Origin: Amoeboaphelidium occidentale
Lineage: Eukaryota; Aphelidiomycota; Aphelidea
DNA: 64,000 bases
Assembly (NCBI GenBank): GCA_023515795.1
Contig: JALGPX010000010.1
Location: forward strand, 78,395-142,394
Direction: 5' to 3'
Shown: positions 39,910 through 51,997 of the stretch, piece after piece
Layout: the number at the start of each line of letters is the position of its first letter
Position numbering within the stretch: position 1 is the stretch's first letter
The notes under the pieces: generated by a model
Told to the model about the DNA's origin: nothing
The model's input: the letters and a program-made list of their open reading frames with translations, nothing else
Database searches by the model: none
Position numbers and translations under genes: made by a program

Positions 39910-42900
39910 ATGCCAAAGTATCGTTCATCTTCTGACGAGGAAGATACTGAAGGTTCTTTTATTGAAGCAACAGAAAGTGAAGCCTCTGAATCTTCTTTTG
40001 ATGCCTCCCCTAAGGTAGAAATTATCACAATTCTTTGGAATCTAACTCTGCAAATAGAAAAAGGCCAAAACAAGCAAAACAACTTCTGCGCCGGTTTCAA
40101 AGAGCACAGCAGCACGAAAGAAGACTGGCGAGGCCTCAAAATCCTCTGCAACCAACAGAAAATTGCCTGTAACATCTTCTCCGGTAGCGATGGACGATTC
40201 TGATGACTCTGGCAGCGCGAGGCCAAAGAAGAACGCTGCGTCTGCTCAAATGGATGAAAATCAGCCACCAAAAGCTGCAGCGTCTTCGAAAGGCTCAAAG
40301 AAGGGAAAGACCGTTGAGGAGATTTATCAAAAGAAAACTCAGCTGGAACATATTTTGCTGCGTCCCGATACTTACATTGGCTCAGTTGAAACAATTCAAC
40401 AGGAAATGTGGATTGTCACTAACAGCGATTCTGTGAAGGATGAAGATGATTCTGAAACAATCGGAAACAACAAAAACTCTGCCAAAATCGAAAAGAAGAA
40501 AATTTCTTATGTTCCTGGCTTCTACAAAATATTTGATGAAATTCTGGTTAATGCTGCTGATAACAAATTGAGAGATCCGAATATGGACACGATCAAAGTT
40601 ACGATTGATAACTACGCTGAAGACAAGACTTGCAAGATCTCTGTTTACAATAACGGAAAAGGTATTCCGATTGAGTTGCACAAAAAGGAACAGGTCTATG
40701 TTCCTGAATTGATCTTTGGTCACTTGCTTACATCTTCCAATTATGATGATTCTGAGAAGAAGGTTGTTGGTGGGAGGAACGGTTATGGTGCAAAACTTTG
40801 TAACATCTTCTCGAAAGAATTTATTGTTGAAACAGCTGATAAATCCAAGAAGAAGAAATACAAACAAATCTTTAGGAACAATATGTCTTATAAGTCGGAG
40901 CCTGTGATTACTTCGACTGTTGGTAAAGAAGAATACACTAAAATCACTTTTATTCCTGATTTTGAAAGATTTGGGATGAGTGAAGAGGGTTTGACCTCTG
41001 ACATTGAGGCCTTGTTAAAGAAGAGAGTTTATGATTTGGCTGGTTGTGTGAAGAATGTTAAAGTGTACTTGAATGGTGAGCGTATCATGATTAGAAGTTT
41101 TCGTCAGTATGTCGACATGTATTTAAATACTGGCACATCGGCTCATGATGAAAGAAAGAACGCTGATATTGTTCATGAAGTTGTGAATGACCGATGGGAA
41201 GTTATCTTGACGCATTCAGAGGGCCAGTTCGAGCAAGTGTCGTTTGTGAACTCAATTTGTACTTATAAAGGTGGAACACATGTCACTTATGTTGCTGATC
41301 AAGTTGCTAGTAACTTGGTCGAATTGATCAAGAAGAAAAATAAGGCTGCACCAGTTAAGAATTTCCAGGTTAAGAACCAAATGTGGGTGTTTATCAACTG
41401 TTTAATTGAGAATCCAACTTTCGATTCTCAAACAAAAGAGAACATGACTCTGAAAGCTGCATCTTTTGGTAGCAAGTGTCCGATTAGCGATGATTTTATG
41501 AACAAAGTCAAGAAGACTGTAATTATCGAGAATGTTTTACACTGGGCAAAGACAAAACAAGATCAGCTATTGAAGAAAACAGATGGAGCGAAGCGTACTC
41601 GTATTTCTGGAATCGCTAAACTAGATGATGCAAATAATGCTGGTACTAGAAACGGAAAGAACTGCACACTGATTCTAACAGAAGGAGATTCCGCAAAGAC
41701 TTTAGCTGTGACAGGTTTAGGAGTCGTTGGAAGAGATAATTATGGTGTTTTCCCCCTAAGAGGTAAACTGTTGAATGTTCGTGAGGCCAGTCACAAGCAG
41801 ATTATGGAGAATGCTGAAATCACTGCAATCAAACAGATTCTTGGTTTGCAACAAGGAAAGAAGTATTCTGATGTTGATGGTCTTCGTTATGGACGTTTAA
41901 TGATTATGACCGATCAAGATCATGACGGTTCACACATTAAAGGTCTGATCATTAACATGTTGGATTACTTCTGGCCGGATCTATTGAAGATTAGAGGATT
42001 TCTTTTGGAATTCATCACTCCTATTGTAAAAGTTACAAAAGGAAAACAAGAAATGTCATTCTTTACTTTACCAGAGTACGAGACATGGTTGAAGGAGCAT
42101 AATGAAGGAAAAGGATGGACTATCAAATACTACAAAGGTTTGGGTACTTCGACGAAAGAAGATGCCAAGAAATACTTTCAAAACATTGATATTCATAAGA
42201 AAGTCTTTGACAAAGTAAGCGATGATGATAAAACAGCCATTGACATGGCATTCAACAAAAAGAAGGCTGATCAGCGCAAAGAATGGCTCAGAAACTTTGA
42301 GGTAAATTTGCTTTCAGAGAGTAATTTTTAGCCGGGAACATTCATCGATCATGATGTTGATGCAATCAGAGTCAAAGACTTTATTGACAAGGAGTTGATT
42401 CTGTTTTCTATGGCCGATAATATTAGAAGTATTCCATGTGTTGTTGATGGTTTGAAGCCTGGTTTGAGAAAGATTCTGTATTCATGTTTCAAGAGAAATT
42501 TGACAAAGGGAGAAATCAAAGTAGCGCAGCTCTCTGGTTATGTCGCTGAACACTCTGCTTATCATCACGGAGAACAAAGTTTGCAATCTTCAATTGTTGG
42601 AATGGCTCAAAACTTTATCGGAAGCAACAATATCAATTTGCTTGAACCTATCGGTCAGTTTGGTAGTCGTTTGCAAGGAGGAAAAGATGCTGCCAGTCCG
42701 AGATATATTTTCACAAGACTTGCAAAATTGGCTAGAATCATCTTCAATCCAAATGATGATCATCTATTGAAATACTTGCGTGATGACGGACAGCAGATTG
42801 AACCAACATGGTACATTCCGATTTTACCATTAGTTCTTGTCAATGGTGGTGAAGGTATTGGAACTGGTTGGAGTTCTTTCGTTCCTAATTATAAACCTGA

Positions 42901-44494
42901 TGATATTGTCGAGAATTTGAAGTTGTTAATTTCAGGAAATGAAGATTTGGTTGAAATGAATCCTTGGTATCGCGGATTTAACGGTGAAATTAAGCCCGAT
43001 GGATCCAAATACGTTTGCAATGGTATTATCGATGTGATTAATGACACTACTGTGCACATTAAGGAATTGCCTATCAGAGTATGGACTCAATCTTACAAGG
43101 AGGGAATTGAATCTTGGATCGTTGAAGCAGGTGCAAAAGGAAATCCTCATGTTAAGGATTATAAAGAGTTTCATTCTGACTCCACGGTTTCTTTTGAAAT
43201 CCACTTGAATCAACCTTTGACAGTTGAAGAATTGACAAACCACGATGTCTTGCTGAAGAAGTTCAAACTGACAACATCCATCTCCCTAAGTAACATGGTT
43301 TGTTTTGATCAAGAAGGCCGTATCAAAAAGTATAGCAATGCAAAAGAGATTCTGGTTGAGTTTTACCAATTGAGATTGAAGTATTATCAGAGAAGAAAAG
43401 AGTACTTGGTAAATGAATTGACTAAAGAGTATGAAATGTTGGAAAACAAAGCAAGGTTCTTGACTGAAGTTATCAATGATACCTTGAACATAAAGAACAA
43501 GAAGAAAACTGAAGTCGAAGCCGAATTGCAACGCCGTGGCTACAAACGCTCTGGTGCACCGCAGAAAGATACTAGTGCAGCTACGGATGATACCGAAGGA
43601 GAGCAACAAAGTGGTGCAAGCTTCAATTATTTGCTTAGCATGCCTATCTGGAACTTAACATATGAGAAGCTTGAGCAGATCAAGAACGAGCTGGAAGAGA
43701 AGAAAGATTTATTAAATGATTTGTTGATGAAATCTAGCAAAGATTTATGGCTAGCTGATCTAGAATCTTTCCTGGCAGAGTGGAAACAGTTTATTGCAGA
43801 CGTTGAAGAAGCGGAAAATGCTGCTGCTTCTGGACTTTACAAAGGAAAAGGAAGCAAGGCAAAATCTATTAAGGCGCCAGCCAAGGTCGAAAAGAAAGTC
43901 GCTACAGAAATCCCCAAGAAGACTGCTCCTGCGAAAGCGGTGAAACAGAATACACTTCCAGCTATGTTTGGTCATCTGAAGAAGAAGGCCCCAAAACCTC
44001 TTTCTTCAGACTCTGTTGTGACTGTTTCTAGTGAGCCACATGATGACGATATGGATATTGTTGAGAAGAATGTTGTCAAGAAAGCCAACAATGTCATTAC
44101 CATTTCTGACGACGAAGATGAAATGATGGTTGATGCCCCAAAGAAGAAGCTGTCAAAATTGAAAATTACCGACTCTGACAGCGATGATGCCTTCGAACAA
44201 AAACCTGTAGTTAAATCCAAACCAAAAGCAAAGCCTGAGTCAAAGCTTGATGAATTGAAAAAGAAGTACGCCAAGAAAGCTCCGGCTCCTAAAAAAGTTG
44301 AATCTGATGAAGATTCTGATCATGGCAAGGAACAATCAAAACTTGCAGCATTAAATCCAAAGCCAAGAAGAGCTCGTGTTCAACAGAAAGTTTACAAGAT
44401 TGATGATAGCGAAGAAGAAAGCGATAGAATGGAGGAAGACTCCTACCAAGAAGAAAGTTCTTTTCAAGAGGAATCTGACTATGAATCTCAATGA
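39910..44494 (+). CDS. TOP2: DNA topoisomerase II
   Basis: Three exons (39910-40014, 40058-42301, 42332-44494) with introns of 43 and 30 nt encode about 1503 aa. The N-terminus is acidic/basic and disordered. The GHKL ATPase domain contains ILVNAADNK and GGRNGYGAKLCNIFS. The TOPRIM domain has EGDSAKTLA (about 576) and DQDHDGSH (about 653). The breakage-reunion domain has the catalytic tyrosine in AASPRYIFTRL (about 908). The C-terminal 300 residues are alternately Lys- and Asp/Glu-rich, as usual for TOP2 tails. It passes duplexes through double-strand breaks in chromosome segregation and transcription. The 30-nt intron in the TOPRIM-to-cleavage region is among the shortest in the window. The spliced junction EWLRNFE-PGTFIDHD restores the family sequence. 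Confidence 0.96.
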
Positions 44495-44521
44495 ATGTTT
44501 TTATAAAAATTAAAAACCCTG

Positions 44522-45556
44522 TTAATTATCATTTAGATCGTCGTTCTTCTCTACATTGAACGATGGCAAGGATACAACCTGATAGTTGGGCCAAACCATT
44601 TCGTCTTCAATAAGCCCTCGTAAAGCAGCCAATAGTATTTCCCCGACTTTTGGCAAGTCTTTGACCTTTGTCTTGTGACCAATTAAAGACTTAACAGCAA
44701 TATCCAACTCAAAATCGTTTAAAAATGTCGCAATCACATCCATTGATGCATTATGTGTGTGCTGACCGTTGTTATCATTGCTATTATTAGAATGATTATT
44801 ATTTGAACCACATACTTCAAGAGACAATGTGCCTTTCAGTTTTACCAATGAAAGTCCAAGCTGAAACGGAAGGCCTACGAACAAAGGTACAGGCCAATGT
44901 AAAAGTAACTGCGATTCCACATCTATAGATAAATCTGTGTCTGGCCATTCCAAGTCCAAATCTAATCGAATCCGACCACTTTCAGAGTAGCTGAAACGTG
45001 AAGATTTGATGCAAGGGAAACCAGAGCCCAAATTAATGGACATAATCTTGACATAATCCAGCGGAGACTCCTGATTTAATTGATCTTCTTTTCGTATCTT
45101 CTCATTCAATAATTTATCTACGCGTGAAACGATGAAAGATCGAAACGCTGCATTAGAACGATAGCTTGTGATTATCTGCGCCATCAAGACATTAAGCCAC
45201 AGGCAACTCTCAGGCCTTCCATTCATATCATATCCACACAGTTTCAATAACTCTGACTCAGAAATAGACTTTGACGCCGGAATTGTAGCAGCTTTCTGCG
45301 CCAAATTCGCTTTAGATTTCCTGGTATCTCTTGAACGATGAAGATCGAATGGTCCCCGTAAGAATAGAAGCTTTATCAGAGCAATGCCAAATATTATCAG
45401 TACAAGCTGGCCAGCAAAGAATCCCTTTATAAATTGTGATGATCCAATTTCCATCGCACTGTGTATAAAGTCTGATGAAGTAGCCGATGAAAGTATCGTA
45501 TTCTGCTGCGTTACGATAGCAGGGGCTGGCACTTCCTTTTCAACGTTTTCTGGCAT
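44522..45556 (-). CDS. MMM1: MMM1, ERMES complex ER-anchored SMP-domain subunit
   Basis: Single exon, 344 aa. The lumenal N-terminus is short; one membrane segment (about 43-68, FIKGFFAGQLVLIIFGIALIK) carries the GF-x-x-GQL motif of Mmm1. The SMP lipid-transfer domain runs from about 110 to 335, with SCLWLNVLMAQI, DLDLEWPDTDLSIDVES and VGLPFQLGLSLVKLKGTL blocks. An Asn/His-rich insert near 255-275 interrupts the domain. MMM1 binds Mdm12 at ER-mitochondria contacts and moves phospholipids. ERMES is present in fungi and several protist lines but lost in animals. The stop is 27 bp from the convergent TOP2 stop. Confidence 0.92.
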   Translation of the reverse strand: MPENVEKEVPAPAIVTQQNTILSSATSSDFIHSAMEIGSSQFIKGFFAGQLVLIIFGIALIKLLFLRGPFDLHRSRDTRKSKANLAQKAATIPASKSISESELLKLCGYDMNGRPESCLWLNVLMAQIITSYRSNAAFRSFIVSRVDKLLNEKIRKEDQLNQESPLDYVKIMSINLGSGFPCIKSSRFSYSESGRIRLDLDLEWPDTDLSIDVESQLLLHWPVPLFVGLPFQLGLSLVKLKGTLSLEVCGSNNNHSNNSNDNNGQHTHNASMDVIATFLNDFELDIAVKSLIGHKTKVKDLPKVGEILLAALRGLIEDEMVWPNYQVVSLPSFNVEKNDDLNDN

Positions 45557-45816
45557 CTAAATATGAAATCTTGGTTGTGATGATAAATTGTGAAGAGATC
45601 GCAATGAAAAGGCAAATGATCGCGTCAATGAGGTTTATGATCTTTCCACTTTGCGCAACCAGGGCAGCTAATAGCCACTCTTATCTTTAAGCGTCACACA
45701 TGATACTCAACAAATGCTTGACTAGCAATAAGGCTGTTGGACCTTCAGACCGGTTCGCTAGGTAGCTTGATCGACAGCCCAACAATCTTTTTCCTTATCG
45801 AAAATCGACCTTTGGA

Positions 45817-46283
45817 ATGTTCTACCGCAGTCGCTTAAATTTGAAGCCGCTTTCAAAGTCCCTTCAACAAAAGAGGACTTTCTTTGGTTTGCCTGCTGAT
45901 GGAGTGAAAGCTAAAGAGCTTTTGGAATTCGAACAGGAAAAGATTGCACATGCTGACAGTAAATTCTTTTTAAAAGTGGATTCAGTCTAATTTAAAGAGT
46001 CTTTCAAGTTATGGAAAAATCTTTTCCTTTTCTCCTCTGTCCCTGTCATCGGAGGTGTTGCAGTTAATGCTTACATGTTGGAGAAGGAGCATGCGCATCA
46101 CATGGAAGAGCACCCAATCCATTATAAAGATCTGCCACACTTGCACATTCGCAGAAAGGTAAGTTCTTGTGTTATGATGAATGTTTGATATTGATGTTTT
46201 CGTAGCCTTTCCCTTGGGGTGATGGATACAAGAGTTTGTTCCATTATGAAAAGGTTCAGCCTGGTCCTGCAGAAGAACACTGA
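45817..46283 (+). CDS. COX6A: Cytochrome c oxidase subunit 6A
   Basis: Three exons (45817-45958, 45998-46158, 46206-46283) with introns of 39 and 47 nt encode about 126 aa, and no single exon is long enough to stand out. The N-terminus is basic (RSRLNLKPLSKSLQQKRTFF), as expected for a mitochondrial presequence. The matrix segment ends HADKSFKLWKNL, followed by one membrane helix (FLFSSVPVIGGVAVNAYML), then the family signature E-H-x-x-H-P and HLHIRRKPFPWGDGYKSLF. COX6A sits at the dimer interface of complex IV and affects its regulation by ATP/ADP. The gene lies 117 bp before the ADAM gene. The 260 bp between MMM1 and this gene hold nothing else I can name. Confidence 0.93.
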
Positions 46284-46400
46284 GCAAAGAGTTCACACAG
46301 AGAGCAATAAACTTTGTTGATATCCGATCGTTGTATGCGTAGTTTCGTTTTTTGGATTAGAATAATCATTGAAACCGAAAACAACATTCTTATCAAACAC

Positions 46401-49250
46401 ATGTTGTTGCCACTTCTATTGTTACTTTTGCAAGGATGTCATGCATTCCTCCAAGGAAGAGATGATCAGTTGAAACATCCCTTGCTGGGATCATTATCTA
46501 AAGTTGAGACAAAAGGTTTGTCCTCCGCTTTCCGCCAGATCAAACAGAATCCGTTGTCTAAGAGAGTCCCATTGACTGTAAAGGTTTCCGGAAGGTAAGT
46601 TCAACATGATCATGCCTTCAACTATGTTTAGGGACATCACTCTGTTGTTGGAACAAAACCATAACATGTTTCATCCTAAAGCCAAGATCGAAACGGATGC
46701 ATTGTTCTTACATGGTTCCGTTGAAGGATATGAGAAGTCTCATGTGGCTGTTACGTTATTTAATGATAAGATCATGGAGGGGAGCTTTGGCTTTGAACAA
46801 AATGGTGAGCAAATCAAGTATCATATTGAAGCTATGCGTATTCCCAGAAAGTTAAAGAAACTTGGTACAGGAAACGGATTTATTGGTGAACACTTAAACA
46901 TTCACGCTTCTGATCACTCCGAATGGCATTTGGTAGCTTATGAACCGAAGGATGATATTTCTGATAAGGCCGCCAAGTTTAAGCCGTGCAAACCATTGAA
47001 GCCAGAAGGAGTTGCGTTTAATTCGGCCGTAAAAGCCCAGAACACAGAGAATGACATAGAAATTGTTGAAATCGATCAGAATGTCACAGAAGTATTGTTT
47101 GATGATGTTGTCCGCCCCGAGTCCGTTCTCGCGTCCTCGCAAACCTCAACGCTCGATACTTCCATGTCTCCTACTTGGTCCTGCGCTCTTGCTTTGGTAG
47201 CTGATAAACCTTTCTATGATCGGTACGGTGATGTTTCTGCTGATAACATGTTATCTCTGGTTAATGAAGTACAATATCACTACAATGATCAGTTTGGGAT
47301 GGCTCTTCCTGTGATTTACTTGTATGTTGCGAAGAATTCCTCCGACGTATTCGGAGCTCCACCAGCAGATATTTATGAAGTCCTTGATAACTCAGTTACT
47401 GTAACGCAGGCTGCTAGTTGGCCCAATGGCTACGGTCAAGTTTCGGATGATGTTTGCCTTCTCCATGTCTTTAGCCATCAGGATTACGATAACATTTTGG
47501 GTTTGGCGTACTTGGGTAATTATTTAAGTTCTGGTGCCTGTTCCAAAATAGGTTATAACACGGGTGTGACAACTTCATTGTATTCTGGGGGTGAACTGAC
47601 CAGAAAAACTGTGGTCCAAGTGCTTCAACATGAATTAGGTCATAATTTCGGCTCTGAACACGATACTGATCTACAAGCCAAAACAAACTACTTTCCCTTC
47701 ACCCCTCAGTGTACCCCAAATAATCAGTACTATAATATGTATCCGTATTTAAGTATCAATGAGCTTGGGTTTATATTTTCAAACTGCTCCAGATATGAGT
47801 TTGGATTTTGGTGGCCAAGAAAAAGCTGCTTGAAAACACAAGTTCCTTCATCTTCGGTAATTGAATTTCCGCCTTTGGATTATAAGCCTGGATGGGATGA
47901 ATGTGCTTATCCTCCGATTACGCTGCCAAACACTCCCGCTAACAAGTATTGGACTTGTCCATTTCATTCTGGACTGAACAGTCCGGACTCCTGCCGTCTT
48001 AATTGTTATGATCCTACAGCTGGTTGGGGCTGTAAAACATTTCTGATTAGCGGAAAGTATCTCAACTTGTCAGATGGGTCGCCTTGTGGTTCTGCGTACA
48101 ATGGAACTTTTGCTTGCCGTAGCGGACTATGTGTTCCTGAATGGAGAAATGATACTTGTAAGGTTTCAGTTTTTATGATTAAACTCCAGGTATTCGTTCA
48201 AAAGAATGTTGTGATCCTTTCGGAACAAAGAGAAACTCAAGTTACTCGTGTGGAAATTTTACAGGAGGTTTAACAAATCCTTGTGTGCCATTTAAGAAGT
48301 ACTGCGATCCACAAGATCAGTATGCAGATTCTGAATGTCCATTCTTCTTTCACAAGCCTGGTACTAGTTGTGGTGGAGGCTGCAATGAAGCCGGATCTTT
48401 TTGTTCGATGGAGTCCGTTTGTGGTACCGGAAAGAGTCTTGGATTTTGCGTTAGTAATCCGGAATTTAATGGCACAAGAAGTGGTTTCTGGGTGAATAAT
48501 ACTGGAACAAACAACCTTGCAAAGTGTGGCAACTTTACATGCCCTTCTGTTAAAGACAAATGTGTTGTAGTAGGAAACAATACTCTCTGTATCGACTCAA
48601 CGATTCAATCTTGCAAGTTCCTTTGTGATAATGATGATTTTTCTTACACTGCAACTAACAGAAGTGAATTTCTGTCCAACTGGGAGTGCGATTGTAGATC
48701 CGATTGTCAAGAAAGAAACTCTTGCTGTGATGATTACTCCAATTATTGTGTTGCGCCTGGAAATGTATACAACCCTGCTAATATTACCAAGACATTGATC
48801 AACCTATTCACGAGAACAAGTACGACTACTTCTACGACCAAGACAGCCACTTCCACTATGTCTTTTTCAACAACTTTGAATCCGAAAACAACCAGTCCGG
48901 CAACTAGCGCTACACCAACATCCACATCTACTTCACTTTCAACTTCTTCTACACAAGTTTCCACGACGCTTATCCCGACAATTTTAAGTAGCAGTTCGGA
49001 TTTTGATACTACTTCAGAGTCCAGTTTTACTTTGAGTGTTACAACTTTGTCAGGTGATTTGACTGAAAATACGGTGGAAACTATTTTGACAACTGCTGCT
49101 GAGACTATCTTAGAGACCCCTAATTCCACTGAAACCGAAACTCCGCTAAGCACGGAGGATTCGAAAGATGTAGGAAGCATGGGCCGTAGAAATGCTTATT
49201 TGACATGGATTTTATGGCTTACAGGAATGATTTCATTCATTCTCATATAA
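46401..49250 (+). CDS. ADAM-type metalloprotease with C-terminal somatomedin-B-like domain
   Basis: Three exons (46401-46594, 46632-48157, 48190-49250), introns of 37 and 32 nt, about 926 aa. I chose the ATG at 46401, which gives a signal peptide (MLLPLLLLLLQG). A prodomain is followed by an M12B (reprolysin) domain with HELGHNFGSEHD (His 398, Glu 399, His 402, His 408). Cysteine-rich disintegrin/cysteine-rich-like segments follow. Near residues 725-762 is a motif W-E-C-D-C-R-S-D-C..SCCDDYSNYC, matching the somatomedin-B pattern. A Ser/Thr-rich stalk (about 775-890) and a C-terminal hydrophobic stretch (WILWLTGMISFILI) end the protein, giving a cell-surface form that is either TM- or GPI-anchored. 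All zinc ligands are intact, so proteolysis is likely. No orthologue is assigned. Confidence 0.88.
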
Positions 49251-49289
49251 ATTCATTCTAATAAAAGGTGGTTTTTTAGATAGAATGCT

Positions 49290-51027
49290 TTATTCCATAA
49301 AACACATATCATCCTGACTGCTTGGGCTATGTTCATCGTTATCGTCGGATGAGTCATATGCGGAATCTCTTGAGGCTTGAGTGCTAAACGAAGGAAGTTT
49401 TTCCCGGAGTAAAGTGCCACAGTCTGGTTTGTGGCCTAGTATGATCTTCACGACGTCAGTCTCCTCTTTTGGTCTAAAAAGAAACTCGGCATGATTCAAA
49501 TCATGATAGAAATAAAGGCGCATTGAATGCAAAGCATCCAACGGAAGAGGTTCATCAATAGAGACCTCTTTGGCACCAGCCAACCTAAGGGTCTCCAGAA
49601 TCTCATATCCTGGAATAATGTAGTCTTTGCCCCCAAAGAATACACTAACTTCACAGTTTTCTGGAAATTCTTGAGGAAACAAAACATTCTGATGCCTAAA
49701 TATAAAAGTTAGCCGTAGCGATCAAATATGATTACCAATAAAAGCATGCATTGAGCGTCCACGATACATGGAGCTCTTTTGAGCAAAAATACCATATCAA
49801 CCAAGATGCGGTGTCAATAGGTGATCTGTAACAGAACGAATGACTGACGTCTGGATAATACAACAGGAAACAAACAGGATCAATGAATATCGCTCTCTTT
49901 ACCAATGCGGGCCGATGCTTAATCATCCAAGTAACAACTGTAGAGCCTAGTGAATGACCCACAAAAGTTGCTCCAATTTTCTCGTCAACTGAATGTCGAT
50001 TTAGCATGCTTTCTAACGCGAGGACCATCTCATAGTCTGATGGAACATCTTCTATGACGGGCTGATAGAATGGAAATAATCTTGTAAGAACGTGTGGCAT
50101 TTCAACAACAAAGATTTGCGCATCATATTGAGACCACAGTTTGCGAAAGAAAGTGAAGTACCCAAATAGACCAACACCAATACCATGTATAAATACAAGA
50201 GGTTTCATCTTAGGATTAAAAGAAGTGGCAGGCCTGTACCAGTAAGATACTTTTGTTCGATTTTGCTTGAGTTCTTCAGGACAGTCTTGACCCCAGTAAG
50301 CCAATAACTCCTGTTCGCCACGAGACCGATACTTTTTGAAACCAGATAACCTTTGCAGTACGATTGAGAAAAGAAATTCAAGAGTGTACAATAGAAAATA
50401 GTAAAAGAATGGCTTATGAATTGGCTCCAATCTATCCAAGTTCAAACGCATGCACTGAACATTAGGATTCCGTCCTGGTTTCATATTCAATTCGAACTTT
50501 CGATCAAAAGCACAAACCATCCAATTCAGATCATCCAGCTGCCGTATGCCGTACTCGCTGCCCAAATTTTGCCGCATCGTTTCGTAATCCTCGTAGAAGA
50601 ATGCCCATGCAAGAAAGTCTTTAAGATTCTCTCGGTAAATCTCACAAATGTCAGCCCCCAGAAACCACCCAGACAGAAATCGCTCTATATCATCAACAGA
50701 CAGCATACATTTCAAAAAGAGCTCTCTTCGTTGCTTCGATGTCGTCTGATACTGATGCTTCTTTATCGGTTTCGTGTTCCGTAATCTGCGCAAGGAATAC
50801 AAGAAGCAAAAGTAAAATAATATTTCTACTATTGCCCATATCTCCATGAAAGTAGTAAAGTTGATCAGGCCATTCCCGATAGCCCCCGTTGTAGTACTAA
50901 TAGATGTCTGACGTAAGACCTTGTAACAGATATGAGCAATGGACATCGGAAGAATCAGAGATATTGCCGCAATCTTGAAACGCACAAGCAAGAATATTAC
51001 AGTAGAAGGAACTTTATCGAGTTTCAT
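49290..51027 (-). CDS. Membrane-associated alpha/beta-hydrolase (lipase-like)
   Basis: Two exons (51027-49736 and 49695-49290) with a 40-nt intron encode about 565 aa. The frame is open to 51117, but the first ATG is at 51027 (MKLDKVPS); a further 5' exon is possible. Two or three hydrophobic segments lie in the first 110 residues. The hydrolase core follows, with the oxyanion region PLVFIHGIGVGLFGY and the nucleophile elbow FVGHSLGS (about residue 357). Exon 2 supplies the catalytic Asp in GGKDYIIPGY and the His in DLNHAEFLF; without splicing the triad would be incomplete, which supports the intron. The C-terminus is acidic and Ser-rich. Members of this fungal/protist family are presumed lipid hydrolases; substrate unknown. 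It converges with the ADAM gene, 39 bp between stops. Confidence 0.85.
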
Positions 51028-51997
51028 AGCTGTGCGCGATTCGTATTTCGACTGGCTGACAAAAGTTGAAAAATGTGATTCAAAGGGGCTTCGAAATTTT
51101 CCATGTGGCGCAGTCAAACAACACCCAATTCGAGCCGTAAAAGCCTTGAGCAGCTTCTAGGTCTGTATGCTAGTTGATGTTATACTGGGTAAAGTCTTTA
51201 TGAATGATCGCAGTGTGTGGCAGATTGATTTGTAAGGGCTGAAACGTTCCAAGAGTTTATGAAGATATTTGTTACAAATGTGCGAGTACAACCTCTATTA
51301 TTAGCGCTCTTACATCTCAGACACTAATTGAAACAATTTATTCTGATATCATAGAGACGATCTTTCTCTAGAGATTACGAAACCATTTGCAACCGAAAAA
51401 TCATTTTGATAATTTTTCCTTTTTGGAGGATCATTTAGCAAGACTCGTGCTGCAGGTTCACTACGCGCCATTGACTACTTTTACAGTTGTTAACGGTGCT
51501 GACCACCCTGCGAGAAAGTCCCACGGCTGTATTTGCGGAAAGCGCACCCTGTAAAAGGGAAGAACTATTCTGCACCAACTGTTTAATGCGACGATTTCCT
51601 TGTGAATAGCATTTGTTGGTGCATTTGAGAAAAGTTTTTTGCCATAACCATAGATATACGAGACGAGCAGGTTTCCTACTTCGTTTAGGAATCTCTTCTC
51701 CAAACAATCCAAGTGGGCTTACTCTGCTATGATCCTCCGCCTTTTATTTCCTTCTTTACTGTATGCCCAGTACAACCCTTTTAACAACTGGGCACGCATT
51801 CAAAGAATTCTTCTCGAACCCAAAGCAGTCTAATGATGACCAGAAATTATCAAAGGCTTAATATCTGAAAGTTATTGATGAGTATACGGAACTGAAGACT
51901 GCATTTCGAGTAAATTTAAAGTAAGATTTCAGTTTATTGTAAACTCCCATTTATCGGTAACAGAAGTTTTAGTAAACCACCCGATCATAGTAGTTAA
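51028..51997. other. Gene-poor interval with only small unassigned open frames
   Basis: About 970 bp hold no gene I can support. On the minus strand two overlapping open frames at 51435-51712 (83 and 90 codons) look protein-like in part, but neither matches a family. On the plus strand a short frame from ATG 51753 (MPSTTLLTTG..) reads 32 codons to a TAA and then stays open in the same frame for 21 more codons. A small two-exon or readthrough gene is possible but unproven. I saw no tRNA-like cloverleaf or snRNA consensus. The 5' untranslated region of the hydrolase and 3' region of the next gene must lie here. Confidence 0.4.

Noticed and set aside
39798-40394. A 198-codon minus-strand open frame opposite the start of TOP2
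   Set aside because: It lies antisense to the spliced TOP2 5' exons, has low-complexity composition and no domain; it is a shadow of the coding strand.
45660-45800. tRNA-like GGTTCG-containing stretch between MMM1 and COX6A
   Set aside because: No acceptor stem or anticodon arm can be folded around it; probably promoter sequence.
51435-51712. Two overlapping minus-strand open frames of 83 and 90 codons
   Set aside because: Neither has a family match or clear ATG context; they share the same DNA in two frames, and only one, if any, could be real.
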